DNA of 64,000 nt from Burkholderia cepacia GG4 (GTDB lineage Bacteria; Pseudomonadota; Gammaproteobacteria; Burkholderiales; Burkholderiaceae): NCBI RefSeq assembly GCF_000292915.1, contig NC_018513.1, positions 1 through 64,000 on the forward strand, written 5' to 3'. The position numbers and the translations under genes are program-made. Positions within the stretch are counted from its first letter, which is position 1; each line of letters opens with the position of its first letter. The notes under the pieces were generated by a model. The model did not search any database. It was given only the letters and a program-made list of their open reading frames with translations, and had not been told where the DNA came from. Of the stretch, positions 7,470 to 16,762 are shown one piece after another.

Positions 7470-8696
7470 ATGAGCCTCCTTGCATCCCAGCTTCAGCGCC
7501 GTTACCAGGACGTGCGCGCCCATAGCGTCGCGTTGACGGCGACGCTATCCGCTGAAGACCAGGCCGTGCAGTCGATGCCCGACGCGAGTCCGGTGAAATG
7601 GCATCTCGCGCATACGACCTGGTTCTTCGAAACCGTCGTGCTGATGCGCCGCGTGCGCGGCTACGCACCGTTCGACGACGCGTTCCAGTTCCTCTTCAAC
7701 TCCTATTACGAAGCGCTCGGCCCGCGCCATCCGCGGCCGCAGCGTGGGCTGCTTACGCGTCCGTCGCTCGATGAGGTGCATGCGTACCGGCAGCACGTCG
7801 ACGAAGCGATGCTGCGCGCGCTCACCGATGCCGATCCGGCGTGGCTCGCCGCGATCGCGCCCGAGGTCGAGCTCGGCCTGCATCACGAGCAGCAGCACCA
7901 GGAGCTGATCGTCACGGACATGCTGCATGCGTTCTCGTGCAACCCGCTGAAGCCGGCATTCCGGCCGCGCGACGCGGCCGACCCGCAAGCCGCGCTGGCC
8001 GTGGGCGACGCCGGTCCGTTGCGCTGGCTGCACCAGCCGGGCGGGCTTGTCGAGATCGGCCACGACGGCGACGCGTTTTCGTTCGACAACGAACGGCCGC
8101 GCCATACGGCGCTCGTCCAGCCTTGCGAGATCGCGAACCGTCTCGTGACGAATGCGGAATTTGCGGCCTTCATCGCGGACGGCGGCTACCAACGCCCCGA
8201 ATACTGGTTGTCCGACGGCTGGGCGACGGTGCAGCGGGAAGGGTGGCGAGGGCCCGCGTACTGGATTCCCGACGACGACGGTGCGATAGCCCCGCGCGAC
8301 TGGCGCACGTTCGGCCTGCACGGCGTGGCGCCGTTCGCGCCCGATGCGCCCGTGTGTCACGTGAGTTTCTACGAAGCAGCCGCGTATGCGGAATGGGCCG
8401 GTGCACGCCTGCCGACCGAATTCGAATGGGAAGCCGCGTTCGACACGGACGGCATCCGGCAGATGCTCGGCCACGTGTGGCAGTGGACGCGTTCGTCCTA
8501 CGAGCCGTACCCGGGTTTTCGGCCGCTCGCGGGCGTCGCTGCCGAATACAACGGCAAGTTCATGGTCGGCCAGCAGGTCCTGCGCGGCAGCAGCATCGCG
8601 ACGCCGCCGGGGCACGAACGGCCGACGTACCGCAATTTCTTTCCGCCGGCCGCGCGCTGGCAATTCACGGGAGTGCGACTTGCGCGAGACGTCTGA
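7470..8696 (+). CDS. egtB: ergothioneine biosynthesis protein EgtB (sulfoxide synthase)
   Basis: A 408-residue non-heme iron enzyme. The N-terminal DinB-like domain holds HLAHTTWFFE (about residues 44-53) and HHEQQHQE (about 138-145), which together supply the three-histidine iron site. The C-terminal half is a formylglycine-generating-enzyme/sulfatase-modifying fold (RLPTEFEWE, VWQWTRSSY, VLRGSS). EgtB joins a sulfur donor (gamma-glutamylcysteine or cysteine) to hercynine. The start is the ATG encoding MSLLASQ, since the upstream in-frame extension lacks family resemblance. It overlaps egtD by 17 bp. No egtA, egtC or egtE is nearby, as is common in proteobacteria. Confidence 0.92.
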   Translation: MSLLASQLQRRYQDVRAHSVALTATLSAEDQAVQSMPDASPVKWHLAHTTWFFETVVLMRRVRGYAPFDDAFQFLFNSYYEALGPRHPRPQRGLLTRPSLDEVHAYRQHVDEAMLRALTDADPAWLAAIAPEVELGLHHEQQHQELIVTDMLHAFSCNPLKPAFRPRDAADPQAALAVGDAGPLRWLHQPGGLVEIGHDGDAFSFDNERPRHTALVQPCEIANRLVTNAEFAAFIADGGYQRPEYWLSDGWATVQREGWRGPAYWIPDDDGAIAPRDWRTFGLHGVAPFAPDAPVCHVSFYEAAAYAEWAGARLPTEFEWEAAFDTDGIRQMLGHVWQWTRSSYEPYPGFRPLAGVAAEYNGKFMVGQQVLRGSSIATPPGHERPTYRNFFPPAARWQFTGVRLARDV

Positions 8697-9693
8697 CCTG
8701 ACGGCCACGAGCGGTGGCCTGCAACCCGCCCGCGATTCGCGGCCGAGCGCGTTCGAGCGCGACCTGATCGAGGGACTGTCGCGCACGCCGCGCAGCATTT
8801 CGCCGAAATACTTCTACGATGCGGCAGGCTCCGAGCTGTTCGACCGCATCTGCGAACTGCCCGAGTACTACCCGACGCGCACCGAGCTCGGCATCCTGCG
8901 CGATCGCGCCGCCGAGATCGTGCGGCGCGTCGGCCCGCATGCGGACATCGTCGAATTCGGCGCGGGCTCGCTTGAGAAGATCCGCGTGCTGCTCGACGCG
9001 TGCGCGGACAACTACGCGAACGCGCCGGCGCGCTACGTGCCGATCGACATCTCGGCCGACTACCTGCACGGCGCGGCCGCGCGGCTGCGTGCCGCGTATC
9101 CGTGGCTCGACGTCGCGCCGATCGCGGCCGACTACACGAAGGCCGAGCAACTGGCCGAGCTGACCGAGACGCCGCGACGGCGCATCGGCTTCTTCCCCGG
9201 CTCGACGATCGGCAACTTCTCGCCGGAGGAAGCCGACGCGTTCCTGCGCGATGCCGCGCGGCTGCTGCGCGGCGGCGGACTGCTGGTCGGCGCGGATCTC
9301 GTGAAGGACGAGCGCACGCTGCATCACGCGTACAACGACGCGCAGGGCGTGACCGCGCAGTTCAACCTGAACCTGCTCGCCCGCGCGAACGCCGAACTCG
9401 GCGCGGATTTCGATCTCGACGCGTTCTCGCATTGCGCGTTCTACGACGCCGAGCGGCAGCGCATCGAGATGCATCTCGTCAGCGACCTCGCGCAGACGGT
9501 GCACGTGCGCGGCCACGCATTCCGCTTCGATGCCGGCGAGCGCATTCACACCGAGAACTCGCACAAGTTCACGATCGACGGCTTCCAGGCGATCGCACGG
9601 CGCGCGGGTTTCGAACCGGATACCGTGTGGACCGACGCGGACAACCTGTTCAGCGTGCATTGGCTGCGCAGCGTCGACGACATCCGCGCGTAA
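8680..9693 (+). CDS. egtD: L-histidine N(alpha)-methyltransferase EgtD
   Basis: A 337-residue SAM-dependent methyltransferase that converts histidine to hercynine, the first step of ergothioneine synthesis. Visible features are the N-terminal SPKYFYDAAGSELFDRI block, the SAM-binding EFGAGSLEK (about residues 92-100), FFPGSTIGNF, and the C-terminal ENSHKFTIDGF and LFSVHWLR blocks typical of EgtD. The likely start is a TTG at 8680, in frame and 14 bases before the end of egtB, with GGGAG just upstream. No ATG is available at a suitable position, so the exact start is uncertain. The gene forms a two-gene operon with egtB. Confidence 0.9.
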   Translation: MRETSDLTATSGGLQPARDSRPSAFERDLIEGLSRTPRSISPKYFYDAAGSELFDRICELPEYYPTRTELGILRDRAAEIVRRVGPHADIVEFGAGSLEKIRVLLDACADNYANAPARYVPIDISADYLHGAAARLRAAYPWLDVAPIAADYTKAEQLAELTETPRRRIGFFPGSTIGNFSPEEADAFLRDAARLLRGGGLLVGADLVKDERTLHHAYNDAQGVTAQFNLNLLARANAELGADFDLDAFSHCAFYDAERQRIEMHLVSDLAQTVHVRGHAFRFDAGERIHTENSHKFTIDGFQAIARRAGFEPDTVWTDADNLFSVHWLRSVDDIRA

Positions 9694-9700
9694 CGGCAAC

Positions 9701-9733
9701 GCGGGCTGCATCCCGGCAAAAATGCCCGCTTTT
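9701..9733 (+). terminator. probable terminator after egtD
   Basis: GCGGGC (9701-9706) pairs with GCCCGC (9724-9729) and is followed by TTTT. The loop is long (17 nt), so it is a weaker terminator. Confidence 0.5.
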
Positions 9734-9917
9734 ACCGATTCGATGCGCCGTCGCAACGGCGTGTCGAATCTCGCCCCTTCCTTGTCCCGCAAGGCTTTGC
9801 GTGCGTCCGTAAACGCCCGTTACCGGTCTCGCATACCGGTTTCACCTGTGTCGGCTCCGCGTGCCTAGACTCCGAACCGTATTCACATGACGCACGACAC
9901 GTGCAGGGAGTCGCGAG

Positions 9918-10217
9918 ATGAGCAAGAAACTTATTCTCGGTGCAGTTCTCGGTGTAGCAGCGCTGGCAGCCTCGGGCGTCGCATCGGCCCACGTCGACCT
10001 GTCGGTCGGGATCGGCGTGCCGGGCGTCTACGCGGAACCGGCGCCCGTCTACGTCGCGCCGCCGCCGCCGGTGATGTACGCTCCGGTGGGCTACCGCGAC
10101 GACGACTGGCGTGCGCGCGAATGGCGTGAACACGAGTGGCGCCGCCGTGAATGGCGCGAGCACGAGTGGCGCGAGCACGGCGGACGTGATGGCGGCTGGC
10201 GCGGCCGCTGGGACTGA
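9918..10217 (+). CDS. small exported protein with WREHEW repeats
   Basis: A 99-residue protein with a clear signal peptide (MSKKLILGAVLGVAALAASG, cleavage after ASA near residue 24). A proline/tyrosine/valine segment (PAPVYVAPPPPVMYAP) follows. The tail is almost entirely Arg/Trp/Glu/His, made of WREHEW-type hexapeptide repeats. I do not recognise a characterised family. Small exported proteins with PPPPVYY-type and R/W/H-rich tails are common in Burkholderia, with unknown role. It is the first of three consecutive small exported proteins on the same strand. Confidence 0.8.
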   Translation: MSKKLILGAVLGVAALAASGVASAHVDLSVGIGVPGVYAEPAPVYVAPPPPVMYAPVGYRDDDWRAREWREHEWRRREWREHEWREHGGRDGGWRGRWD

Positions 10218-10273
10218 GCCCGGCGACCGATTTACAAGAACATTGATCACGACAACAAGAGGAGAGTGATCGC

Positions 10274-10528
10274 ATGAAGCCCATTCAACACATCAGGTTG
10301 TGCGCAACGGCAGCTGTCGTTGCGCTCGCAACGATCGGCAGCGCGCACGCGGCAGGCTGCATGAAGGGCGCGGTGGTGGGCGGCGTCGCCGGCCACTACG
10401 CCGGACATCACGCGGTAGTGGGCGCGGTCGGCGGCTGTATCGTCGGCCACCACATGGCGAAGAAGCACGAGCAGGAGCAGGCCGCGCAGCGCAAGGCCGC
10501 CGCGCAGGGCATGCAGCCTGCGCAGTAA
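10274..10528 (+). CDS. small exported glycine-zipper protein
   Basis: An 84-residue protein with a signal peptide (cleavage near AHA, residue 26). A glycine-zipper-like segment (GAVVGGVAGHYAGHHAVVGAVGG) is interrupted here by histidines, and a charged tail is rich in Gln, Ala and Lys. Glycine-zipper segments of this kind occur in small outer-membrane-associated proteins. There is an AGAGGAG-like ribosome site. Function unknown; it probably resides in the envelope. Confidence 0.75.
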   Translation: MKPIQHIRLCATAAVVALATIGSAHAAGCMKGAVVGGVAGHYAGHHAVVGAVGGCIVGHHMAKKHEQEQAAQRKAAAQGMQPAQ

Positions 10529-10547
10529 GCCGCAGCAAGCGCATCCC

Positions 10548-10577
10548 AGGCGGAACGGCAGGCGCCGTTTCCGCCTT
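10548..10577 (+). terminator. strong hairpin after the glycine-zipper gene
   Basis: AGGCGGAACGGC and GCCGTTTCCGCCT form a 12-bp stem with one bulge around a 4-nt loop. There is no T-tract after it, so it may stabilise the transcript end or aid termination rather than act as a classical terminator. Confidence 0.45.
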
Positions 10578-10755
10578 ACATCTTCCTTGTTCGATGACGG
10601 CCGGCCACGCATTCCGCACCCGCAGCCAGCCCGCCGCCGATTGATCTGACGATTTCGTTGTACACGCGCCGTTACGATCATTTACAACGTCGAACAGCGC
10701 GACCTTCGCGCGTTCCTAGAATGCAATCACTCGAACGCGCTCCAGGGAGCAAACA

Positions 10756-11124
10756 ATGAAAACCAAACGATATCTGTCCGTGCTGGCAGCCGCGCTGCTC
10801 GCACTCGGTACGGTTTCCGCGTATGCGGCGGCCGGAGGTAATGGCGGCGGCAACGGCGGCGGTCATGGCGCAGGCGGCTCCGGCGGCAACGCGGGCGGCA
10901 TGTCCGGCGGCCACATGAGCGGCGAAGCGATGAGCAACTCGAACGGCATGCGCGCGGGCGACCGCGACAAGGGCCTGTCGCGCGCGGCCGATCGCTCCGA
11001 TTCGATCGCCGATCGTGCCGGTGCGCAACCGGGTCACGGTCACGGGCGCTCGCATGGGCATACCGCGCATGCATCGACGTCCCACCATCACGCGCATCAC
11101 GACGCGTTCGGCCACACGCTGTAA
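10756..11124 (+). CDS. small exported Gly/His-rich protein
   Basis: A 122-residue protein with an N-terminal signal peptide (cleavage after AYA near residue 25). The mature part starts with glycine-rich repeats (GGNGGGNGGGHGAGG), passes a charged middle (RAADRSDSIADRAG) and ends in a histidine-rich tail (HGHGRSHGHTAH, HHHAHHDAFGH). The His-rich tail could bind metal ions, but this is only an inference from composition. A good ribosome site (CAGGGAG) precedes the ATG and a strong terminator follows. No family recognised. Confidence 0.75.
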   Translation: MKTKRYLSVLAAALLALGTVSAYAAAGGNGGGNGGGHGAGGSGGNAGGMSGGHMSGEAMSNSNGMRAGDRDKGLSRAADRSDSIADRAGAQPGHGHGRSHGHTAHASTSHHHAHHDAFGHTL

Positions 11125-11145
11125 GCGCGGGACTGCGCGAGAAAG

Positions 11146-11169
11146 AAGGGCGCTTCGGCGCCCTTTTTT
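11146..11169 (+). terminator. rho-independent terminator
   Basis: The stem AAGGGCGC (11146-11153) pairs with GCGCCCTT (11158-11165) around a stable TTCG tetraloop, and T residues follow. Confidence 0.9.
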
Positions 11170-11341
11170 CATGGCGGCGGCGAACGCGGCTGTCGCGCGC
11201 GCGCATCGCATCGACCCCGATTTGCAACCAGCCGTAACCACGCGCGCGAACGCGCGAGGATACGATTCGCTTTCATCCGAATGACAGGCGGATTCGCCGC
11301 GCAGCGGCGGGTATCGCATCAACGTCGCGGCCCGATCCATG

Positions 11342-11368
11342 AAAAAAGGGCGGCTCATCGCCGCCCTT
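11342..11368 (-). terminator. rho-independent terminator of the type III R-M operon
   Basis: The stem AAGGGCGGC (11346-11354) pairs with GCCGCCCTT (11360-11368) around a 5-nt loop. The A-run at 11342-11347 is a T-tract on the minus strand. It lies 4 bases past the res stop codon. Confidence 0.85.
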
Positions 11369-11372
11369 CGTT

Positions 11373-14300
11373 TCAGCGCCCGGCGCCCGCAAGCGGCGCA
11401 ACGGGTGCGACAGGCTCGAACAACGCATCGGCCTGCCTGACGCGCACGAACCGCGCCGCGTCTCCCCCCTGCACCAGCGCACGGAAATGCGCCTCGCCGC
11501 ACGCGAGCTTCGCGCGCTCGTGCTCGCTCGACACATCGCCATCCGCATTCGGCGTATCGACGACGAAGTACAGCCGCTCGCCGTCATCCTGCTCCGCGAG
11601 CACCGCCCAGTCCGGGTGATAGCTGCCGAGCGGCGTCGGCACGCGGAACCACGCGGGCAGCTTCGCGTACAGCTTCACGCCGTCGTGCGCCTCCAGTGCG
11701 TCAGCGAACGCGCGCTCCGCATCGGTCTCGCACACGACCGCCTCGTGGATCGACTTGCGCGCCTCGGGCCGCAGGTTGCGCAGATAGCCGGTCAGCGCCT
11801 CGCTTTCGAACGATTCGAGCGCATGCACGTGGCGCTCGCCGAGCTTTCGGTACGCGATGCCGGCAACCAGCGCGAGCCGCTTGCAACGGTTGATCGCGTC
11901 GGCGGCCAGCGCGATGAACTGCTGCGGATTCACGCGGAAATCGTCAAGCCGGCCGCTGTCGGCCAGGATCGTCGCGAGCGAGCGGCGCGTGAGCTGCGTG
12001 CGGTCCTGCAGTTCGGTCAGCAGGTCGGGCAGCGGCAGCTCGCCTTCGTCGATCAGCACCGTGCCGGCGCCGGCCACCTCGATCGCCTCGATGCCGGCCT
12101 TGCCGATGTCGATCTCGGCCTTGCGCCACTGCAGCCGGGCGCGCGCGATGTCCGGCGCGTCACGCAGCGCGGCCGTGCAGTCGCGCACGAGCTTCGCGTT
12201 GTCGAACTCGACGCTGTACACGGTGCGATGGCGGATACGGTCCCACAGCGCGCGGAAGTCGTCGCCGAACACGACGGCCTTGCCCGACGCGTCACGCCGC
12301 AATGCGATCGCACGGCGCTCGTCGGCATTGCGGACCGCGAAGCGGCCCGACAGCTTGCGCAGCGTCGCGACGATCGGCGCGCGCAGCGACTCGAATGCTT
12401 CGGGCAGCACGAGCGCGCTCTGGCGCAGCGCATCCTTCAGCCGGTCGAGCACCTTGCCCTGCGCGTCGACATAGCCCTGCTCATGCAGATGCGTCCACAG
12501 CACCCGTGACAGCTCGATGCCGAGCGCATGCGCGGGCCCGTCGCCTTCCTGCACCGGCAGCGCCGCGAACTGGTGTTCCTCGACGATCCCGAAACGGATG
12601 CCGGTGTCGGCCTCGATTTCCTTCTGCAGGTTCTCCGCGAACGACTCGTAGCGCTCGGTCGCGATCACGGTGAGCGTGTTCACGCCCGGGTCGCGCACGC
12701 GTTCGCCGTCCTGGTCGACGGCGAGGCGCAGCCCGCGGCCAAGCGTCTGGCGGCGTTCGCGTTCGGTCTGGATGTCGCGCAGCGTGCAGATCTGGAACAC
12801 GTTCGGGTTGTCCCAGCCTTCCTTCAGCGCCGAGTGCGAGAAGATGAACTTCAGCGGCGTGTCGAACGACAGCAGCGCTTCCTTCTCGCGCATGATGAGG
12901 CCGTACGCGCGCTCCGCGTTCTCGCGGGCCGCCGCGCTGCTCTCGCTCGTGTCGGTCCAGCCGCCCTTGCGGTCGATCGAGAAGTAGCCGTTGTGCGCGC
13001 GCTCGACTTCGAGCGCGACGTCGACGCCGTCGAACAGCGCACGGTAGGCCGGCACGCGCGCCGCGCGCGCATATTCCTCTTCGAAGATCAGCGCGTAGTC
13101 GCCCTTTACCGGCACCCCGTTCTCGTCGTAGCGGCGATAGCGTTCGACCGAATCGACGAAGAACAGCGACAGCACCTTCACGCCGCGCTCGGCCAGACGC
13201 AATTCCTTGTCGAGATGCTCGCGGATCGTGCGGCGGATCATCTCGCGCTGCACGGCGAGCGTGTCGATGTCGCCGAACGCCTCGCCGAGCGACAGGAATG
13301 CCTCGCCCTCCGGATGGCGCAGTTCGACGTATTCGGCGCCCTTCACCGCATGGACTTCGCCGATCCGCAGCCCCGCATACAGCGCGCGTTTGGTCACGCG
13401 TTCGAGATCGTCGCCGTCGGTGGCCGACACGATCTGGCGCTTCACGCCGGCCGTGGTCGCGACGTCGAGCTCGATGCGCGCGCTGATCGCGCCGCGCCGG
13501 TTCGACACGCCGACGAGCCGCACGTACGGCTTGTTGTGCGCATCCTCGACGATTGCCGACGCGATCTCGATCTGCTTGACCAGCTTGCGCTCGTACGCAT
13601 CGACCGCGTCGAGCCGGTACACCATGTGGTGACGGTCGACGTGCGTCGCCGAATAGCGCAGCGTGCAGAGCGGCGCCATCGCGGCCAGCGCTTCGCGGCC
13701 GCGCCCCTCGAGCCCGCCGTCGACGCTTTGCGGCTCGTCGACGATCACGATCGGCCGCGTCGCGCGGATCAGGTCGATCGGCTTCTCGCCGCCGGTCTTC
13801 TCGCTGTCCTTGTAGAGGTTGTTGATCTCTTTCTTGTTGATCGCGGCCACCGTCATCACCATGACCTGGATCGCCGCGCTCGCCGCGAAGTGGCGCACCT
13901 GGCCAAGCTTCGCGGAGTCGTACAGGAAGTAGTCGTACGGCACGCCGGCATACAGCGCGCGGAAGTGATCCTCGGTGATGGACAGCGTCTTGTGCACGCC
14001 TTCCTTGATCGCGATCGACGGCACGACGATCACGAACTTCGTGAAGCCGTAGCGGCGGTTCAGCTCGAAGATCGTGCGCAGGTACACGTAGGTCTTGCCG
14101 GTGCCGGTCTCCATCTCGACGGTGAAGTCGCGCGAGCCGGGCAGGCCGGACGGCGGCAGCCCGCCGCGCAATTGCACGTCGGCGAGATTGCGCGCGAGCG
14201 CGTCGTCGGTCAGCGACAGCCGGTTGCCGACGCCTTGCTCCGACACCGCGAAGCCGAGCGAGCCTTGCGCCGCGGCCGTGGTGCCGGGCGCGGCGTTCGC

Positions 14301-14408
14301 GAGCACGCTGAAGTCGCCGCGATACGATTCCTGGCCGCGAAACAGGTCGCAGACGGCGTCGATCGCCTCGCGCTGGTAGTCGAGATCCGCTTCGAAATGC
14401 AGCCGCAT
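11373..14408 (-). CDS. res: type III restriction endonuclease Res subunit, probably nuclease-deficient
   Basis: A 1011-residue subunit that would assemble with Mod to translocate and cleave DNA. The superfamily 2 ATPase core is intact: Walker A TGTGKTYVYL (near residue 103), the DEPQ box (near 223) and the EGWDNPNVFQI motif. The C-terminal PD-(D/E)xK nuclease normally reads PDWAV, then VETKG. Here PDWAV is present near 932, but the second half reads VVDTPNADGD, so the Glu is Asp and the catalytic Lys is replaced by Pro. Cleavage may therefore be lost. The start ATG overlaps the mod stop by one base (TGATG). The longer frame to 15113 is only the shadow of mod. Confidence 0.9.
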   Translation of the reverse strand: MRLHFEADLDYQREAIDAVCDLFRGQESYRGDFSVLANAAPGTTAAAQGSLGFAVSEQGVGNRLSLTDDALARNLADVQLRGGLPPSGLPGSRDFTVEMETGTGKTYVYLRTIFELNRRYGFTKFVIVVPSIAIKEGVHKTLSITEDHFRALYAGVPYDYFLYDSAKLGQVRHFAASAAIQVMVMTVAAINKKEINNLYKDSEKTGGEKPIDLIRATRPIVIVDEPQSVDGGLEGRGREALAAMAPLCTLRYSATHVDRHHMVYRLDAVDAYERKLVKQIEIASAIVEDAHNKPYVRLVGVSNRRGAISARIELDVATTAGVKRQIVSATDGDDLERVTKRALYAGLRIGEVHAVKGAEYVELRHPEGEAFLSLGEAFGDIDTLAVQREMIRRTIREHLDKELRLAERGVKVLSLFFVDSVERYRRYDENGVPVKGDYALIFEEEYARAARVPAYRALFDGVDVALEVERAHNGYFSIDRKGGWTDTSESSAAARENAERAYGLIMREKEALLSFDTPLKFIFSHSALKEGWDNPNVFQICTLRDIQTERERRQTLGRGLRLAVDQDGERVRDPGVNTLTVIATERYESFAENLQKEIEADTGIRFGIVEEHQFAALPVQEGDGPAHALGIELSRVLWTHLHEQGYVDAQGKVLDRLKDALRQSALVLPEAFESLRAPIVATLRKLSGRFAVRNADERRAIALRRDASGKAVVFGDDFRALWDRIRHRTVYSVEFDNAKLVRDCTAALRDAPDIARARLQWRKAEIDIGKAGIEAIEVAGAGTVLIDEGELPLPDLLTELQDRTQLTRRSLATILADSGRLDDFRVNPQQFIALAADAINRCKRLALVAGIAYRKLGERHVHALESFESEALTGYLRNLRPEARKSIHEAVVCETDAERAFADALEAHDGVKLYAKLPAWFRVPTPLGSYHPDWAVLAEQDDGERLYFVVDTPNADGDVSSEHERAKLACGEAHFRALVQGGDAARFVRVRQADALFEPVAPVAPLAGAGR

Positions 14409-16426
14409 CACAGGCTCCGCACGCGCTTCACGCCGTGCTGTTCGAGCAGCGCGGCGAGATTGAGCTTCGCGACGTCGTCGACGAAGCCGCTGTCGCGGAA
14501 CAGGCACGTGACGTCGCGCGTCGCGCCGGTCGCGTCGAGCAGCGCGACGATGCCGTCGGCGAGCGGGCCCGCGTCGTCGCGCGACACGCGTGCATCGAAG
14601 CACGCGACGATCGAGCGGCCGATCAGGTGCACGGTCTTGCCGGCCACCTGGTGGTGCTCGACCGGCGTGCACAGGTCGAGGCCGAGCTTCAGCGTCAGCT
14701 CGGCGAGCAGGTCGTCCTCGCTGCGGCCGGTCTTCACGTGCTCGACGGACGCGAACAGCGCATGGTCGAAGTCGTCGCGGCGCGGATCCCACTCGATTAC
14801 GTTGGTCGTGTCGAGCCGGTACACGCGGAAACCGAGGTCGCCATAGCTTTCCGGATAGTCGCGCGCGACCTGCTGCGCGGTGCGGCGCAGGCGTTCCTTC
14901 GTGACTTCGGCGAGCGTCAGCGGCTTCTTCAGCTTCGCGCAGAAATCGGCAGCCGCCAGTTGCGTCTTGTCGCGGCGGTCGAGCGCCTCGGGCAGCTGCA
15001 CGAGGATGTAGCGGCGCGCGCCGCCGTCGGTCGCGTTCACCTGCATCACCGCGTGGCCGGTCGAACCGGAGCCCGCGAAGCAGTCGAGCACGATGTCGTC
15101 GCCGCGCGTGCACCAGCCGATCACGGCCGCCGCGAAATCGACCGGCTTCGGCTGGTCGAACGGGATGCCGAGCGTCTTCAGCAGCGCGTCGTCGGAGCCG
15201 GCGAACGGCAGCACCGACGGCACGTTCTCGTACATGTTCTCGTCGAGGTAGTAGATCCGCTGCGGCTGCGTGGTTTCATCCGCGCCGAATTCGATCTGGC
15301 CGCGCTCGATCAGCGCCTGCATCGTCGCGGGCGGGTTGCGCCAGCCGCGCGCCGGCATCGCGCACGGCTTGCCGGTGACCGGGTGGAGCAGCGGCGTGAA
15401 ATACTCATCCGGCGCCTTCTTCTTGTTCGGCCACGCCATCGACACGAGGCGGTACACGCGCCCGTCGGCCGACAGCCGGTCGTACATCACCTCGCCGCCC
15501 GACAGGTTGGTCTGCGCCTTCATCCATGCGCGGTACGCCTTCTGCGCGTCCTTCGCGTTGCCGCTGCGGTACACCGCGTCGTGCGCGGCATCCAGCATGC
15601 GCTGCGCGTTGCGCTTCGGGCGCTTGAGCGGCGCCTGTTCGAGCAGCGTCTCGGCATTGCGCGCGAACAGCACCAGCGATTCGTGCTGGTACGCGACGCC
15701 GCGCGCATCGCCCTTCGGGTTGCGCTTGTCCCACACGGCCACGCCGAGCTCGTTCTCCTCGCCGAAGATCTCGCGCAGCATCAGCACCAGCGCATGCACT
15801 TCGTGCTCGTCGATGTGCACCGCGATCAGCCCTTCGTCGGACAACAGCGCGTGCGCGAGCTTCAGGCGCGGATACATCATGTTCAGCCAGTCGGTGTGGA
15901 ACCGGCCGTTCGCCTCGGTATTGGTGCTGCGCTTCAGGCCGCCGTCGGTCTGGCCCGTCATCGACAGGTAGTGGCGGATGCTGTCGCTGAAGTCGTCCGG
16001 ATAGACGAAATCGCTGCCGGTGTTGTACGGCGGGTCGATGTAGACGAGCTTGACCTTGCCCGCGTAGCTCTTGTGCAGCAGCTTCATCACGTCGAGGTTG
16101 TCGCCCTCGATCACGAGATGGCGCGTGTCGTCCCACGCGACGCTGTCGCCGGGGCAGGGGCGCAGCGTGCCCGTCGACGGCGTGAGCGCGGCCTGGCGCG
16201 CGCTGCGCTTGCCGTGCCAGTGGAAGCCGTAGCGCTCGTCGGCGGCGCCGACCGTGCGCTCGCCGACCAGCGCCTTCAGCACGTCGACGTCGACCGACGC
16301 GCCGTCCGGGCCTTCGGTCACGAGTTCGGGGAACAGCGCCTTCAGGCGCGCGACGTTGTCGGCGGTGAAATCCGTCGACATCGCCTGCGGGCTCGCCGCA
16401 TCGAGTTTCTGCATCGTTTTTTCCAT
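14408..16426 (-). CDS. mod: type III DNA methyltransferase Mod subunit (beta class)
   Basis: A 672-residue adenine-N6 or cytosine-N4 methyltransferase and specificity subunit. The catalytic DPPYNTGSDF motif is near residue 129. The SAM-binding FAGSGSTGHAV motif comes much later, near 449, and this order defines the beta class typical of type III Mod proteins. The variable central segment between the motifs should contain the target-recognition domain. No simple-sequence repeat tract is visible in the gene, so there is no sign of phase variation by slippage. The first ATG is used; an internal ATG four codons later is an alternative. It is co-transcribed with res. Confidence 0.93.
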   Translation of the reverse strand: MEKTMQKLDAASPQAMSTDFTADNVARLKALFPELVTEGPDGASVDVDVLKALVGERTVGAADERYGFHWHGKRSARQAALTPSTGTLRPCPGDSVAWDDTRHLVIEGDNLDVMKLLHKSYAGKVKLVYIDPPYNTGSDFVYPDDFSDSIRHYLSMTGQTDGGLKRSTNTEANGRFHTDWLNMMYPRLKLAHALLSDEGLIAVHIDEHEVHALVLMLREIFGEENELGVAVWDKRNPKGDARGVAYQHESLVLFARNAETLLEQAPLKRPKRNAQRMLDAAHDAVYRSGNAKDAQKAYRAWMKAQTNLSGGEVMYDRLSADGRVYRLVSMAWPNKKKAPDEYFTPLLHPVTGKPCAMPARGWRNPPATMQALIERGQIEFGADETTQPQRIYYLDENMYENVPSVLPFAGSDDALLKTLGIPFDQPKPVDFAAAVIGWCTRGDDIVLDCFAGSGSTGHAVMQVNATDGGARRYILVQLPEALDRRDKTQLAAADFCAKLKKPLTLAEVTKERLRRTAQQVARDYPESYGDLGFRVYRLDTTNVIEWDPRRDDFDHALFASVEHVKTGRSEDDLLAELTLKLGLDLCTPVEHHQVAGKTVHLIGRSIVACFDARVSRDDAGPLADGIVALLDATGATRDVTCLFRDSGFVDDVAKLNLAALLEQHGVKRVRSL

Positions 16427-16762
16427 CGGAGCCCGGCCGCGTGCGCCAGGACGTCGGGCGCACTCACGGCACCGGCGGCAACGGCCACCCGGGCAAACCC
16501 GAAACGCTAGCGAGTCGGTCGGCGCAGGTCAAGCACCGATGTGAGGCGATCGTGCGCGCATCGGCCGCGATCGCCCGCCCGACGGGCCGCAAGCGGCTTC
16601 GGGCCGGTTGTCGCACGGGCCGGCCGGCGGGCCGTTCCCGGGCATCTCTCGTACCCCGAAAACGACGAAAAAAAGGGCACGGTCGGCGCAAAGCGCCGGC
16701 GTGCCCGCATGGAGAAATCCCGGATGGAGGGTACGGCGGGGCCGGATCGGCCCCGCTTGAGG
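16427..16762. other. intergenic region between the R-M operon and the porin gene
   Basis: It holds the porin terminator on the minus strand and, nearer 16427, presumably the mod promoter. No additional gene seen. Confidence 0.5.
16668..16706 (-). terminator. terminator of the porin gene
   Basis: A nested hairpin: GGGCACG/CGTGCCC outer arms and GGCGC/GCGCC inner arms. A run of A residues (T-tract on the minus strand) lies at about 16668-16674. It is 57 bases past the porin stop. Confidence 0.75.

Noticed and set aside
12528..14846. Long plus-strand frame opposite res (772 residues)
   Set aside because: It is an antisense shadow caused by high GC third positions, rich in Arg, Val and Asp without domain features.
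14409..15113. N-terminal extension of Res to 1246 residues
   Set aside because: The extra part is the out-of-phase shadow of the mod coding sequence; the family start lies at 14408, where mod and res overlap.
14408..16426. Phase-variable Mod
   Set aside because: No tandem simple-sequence repeats are visible in or before the gene.
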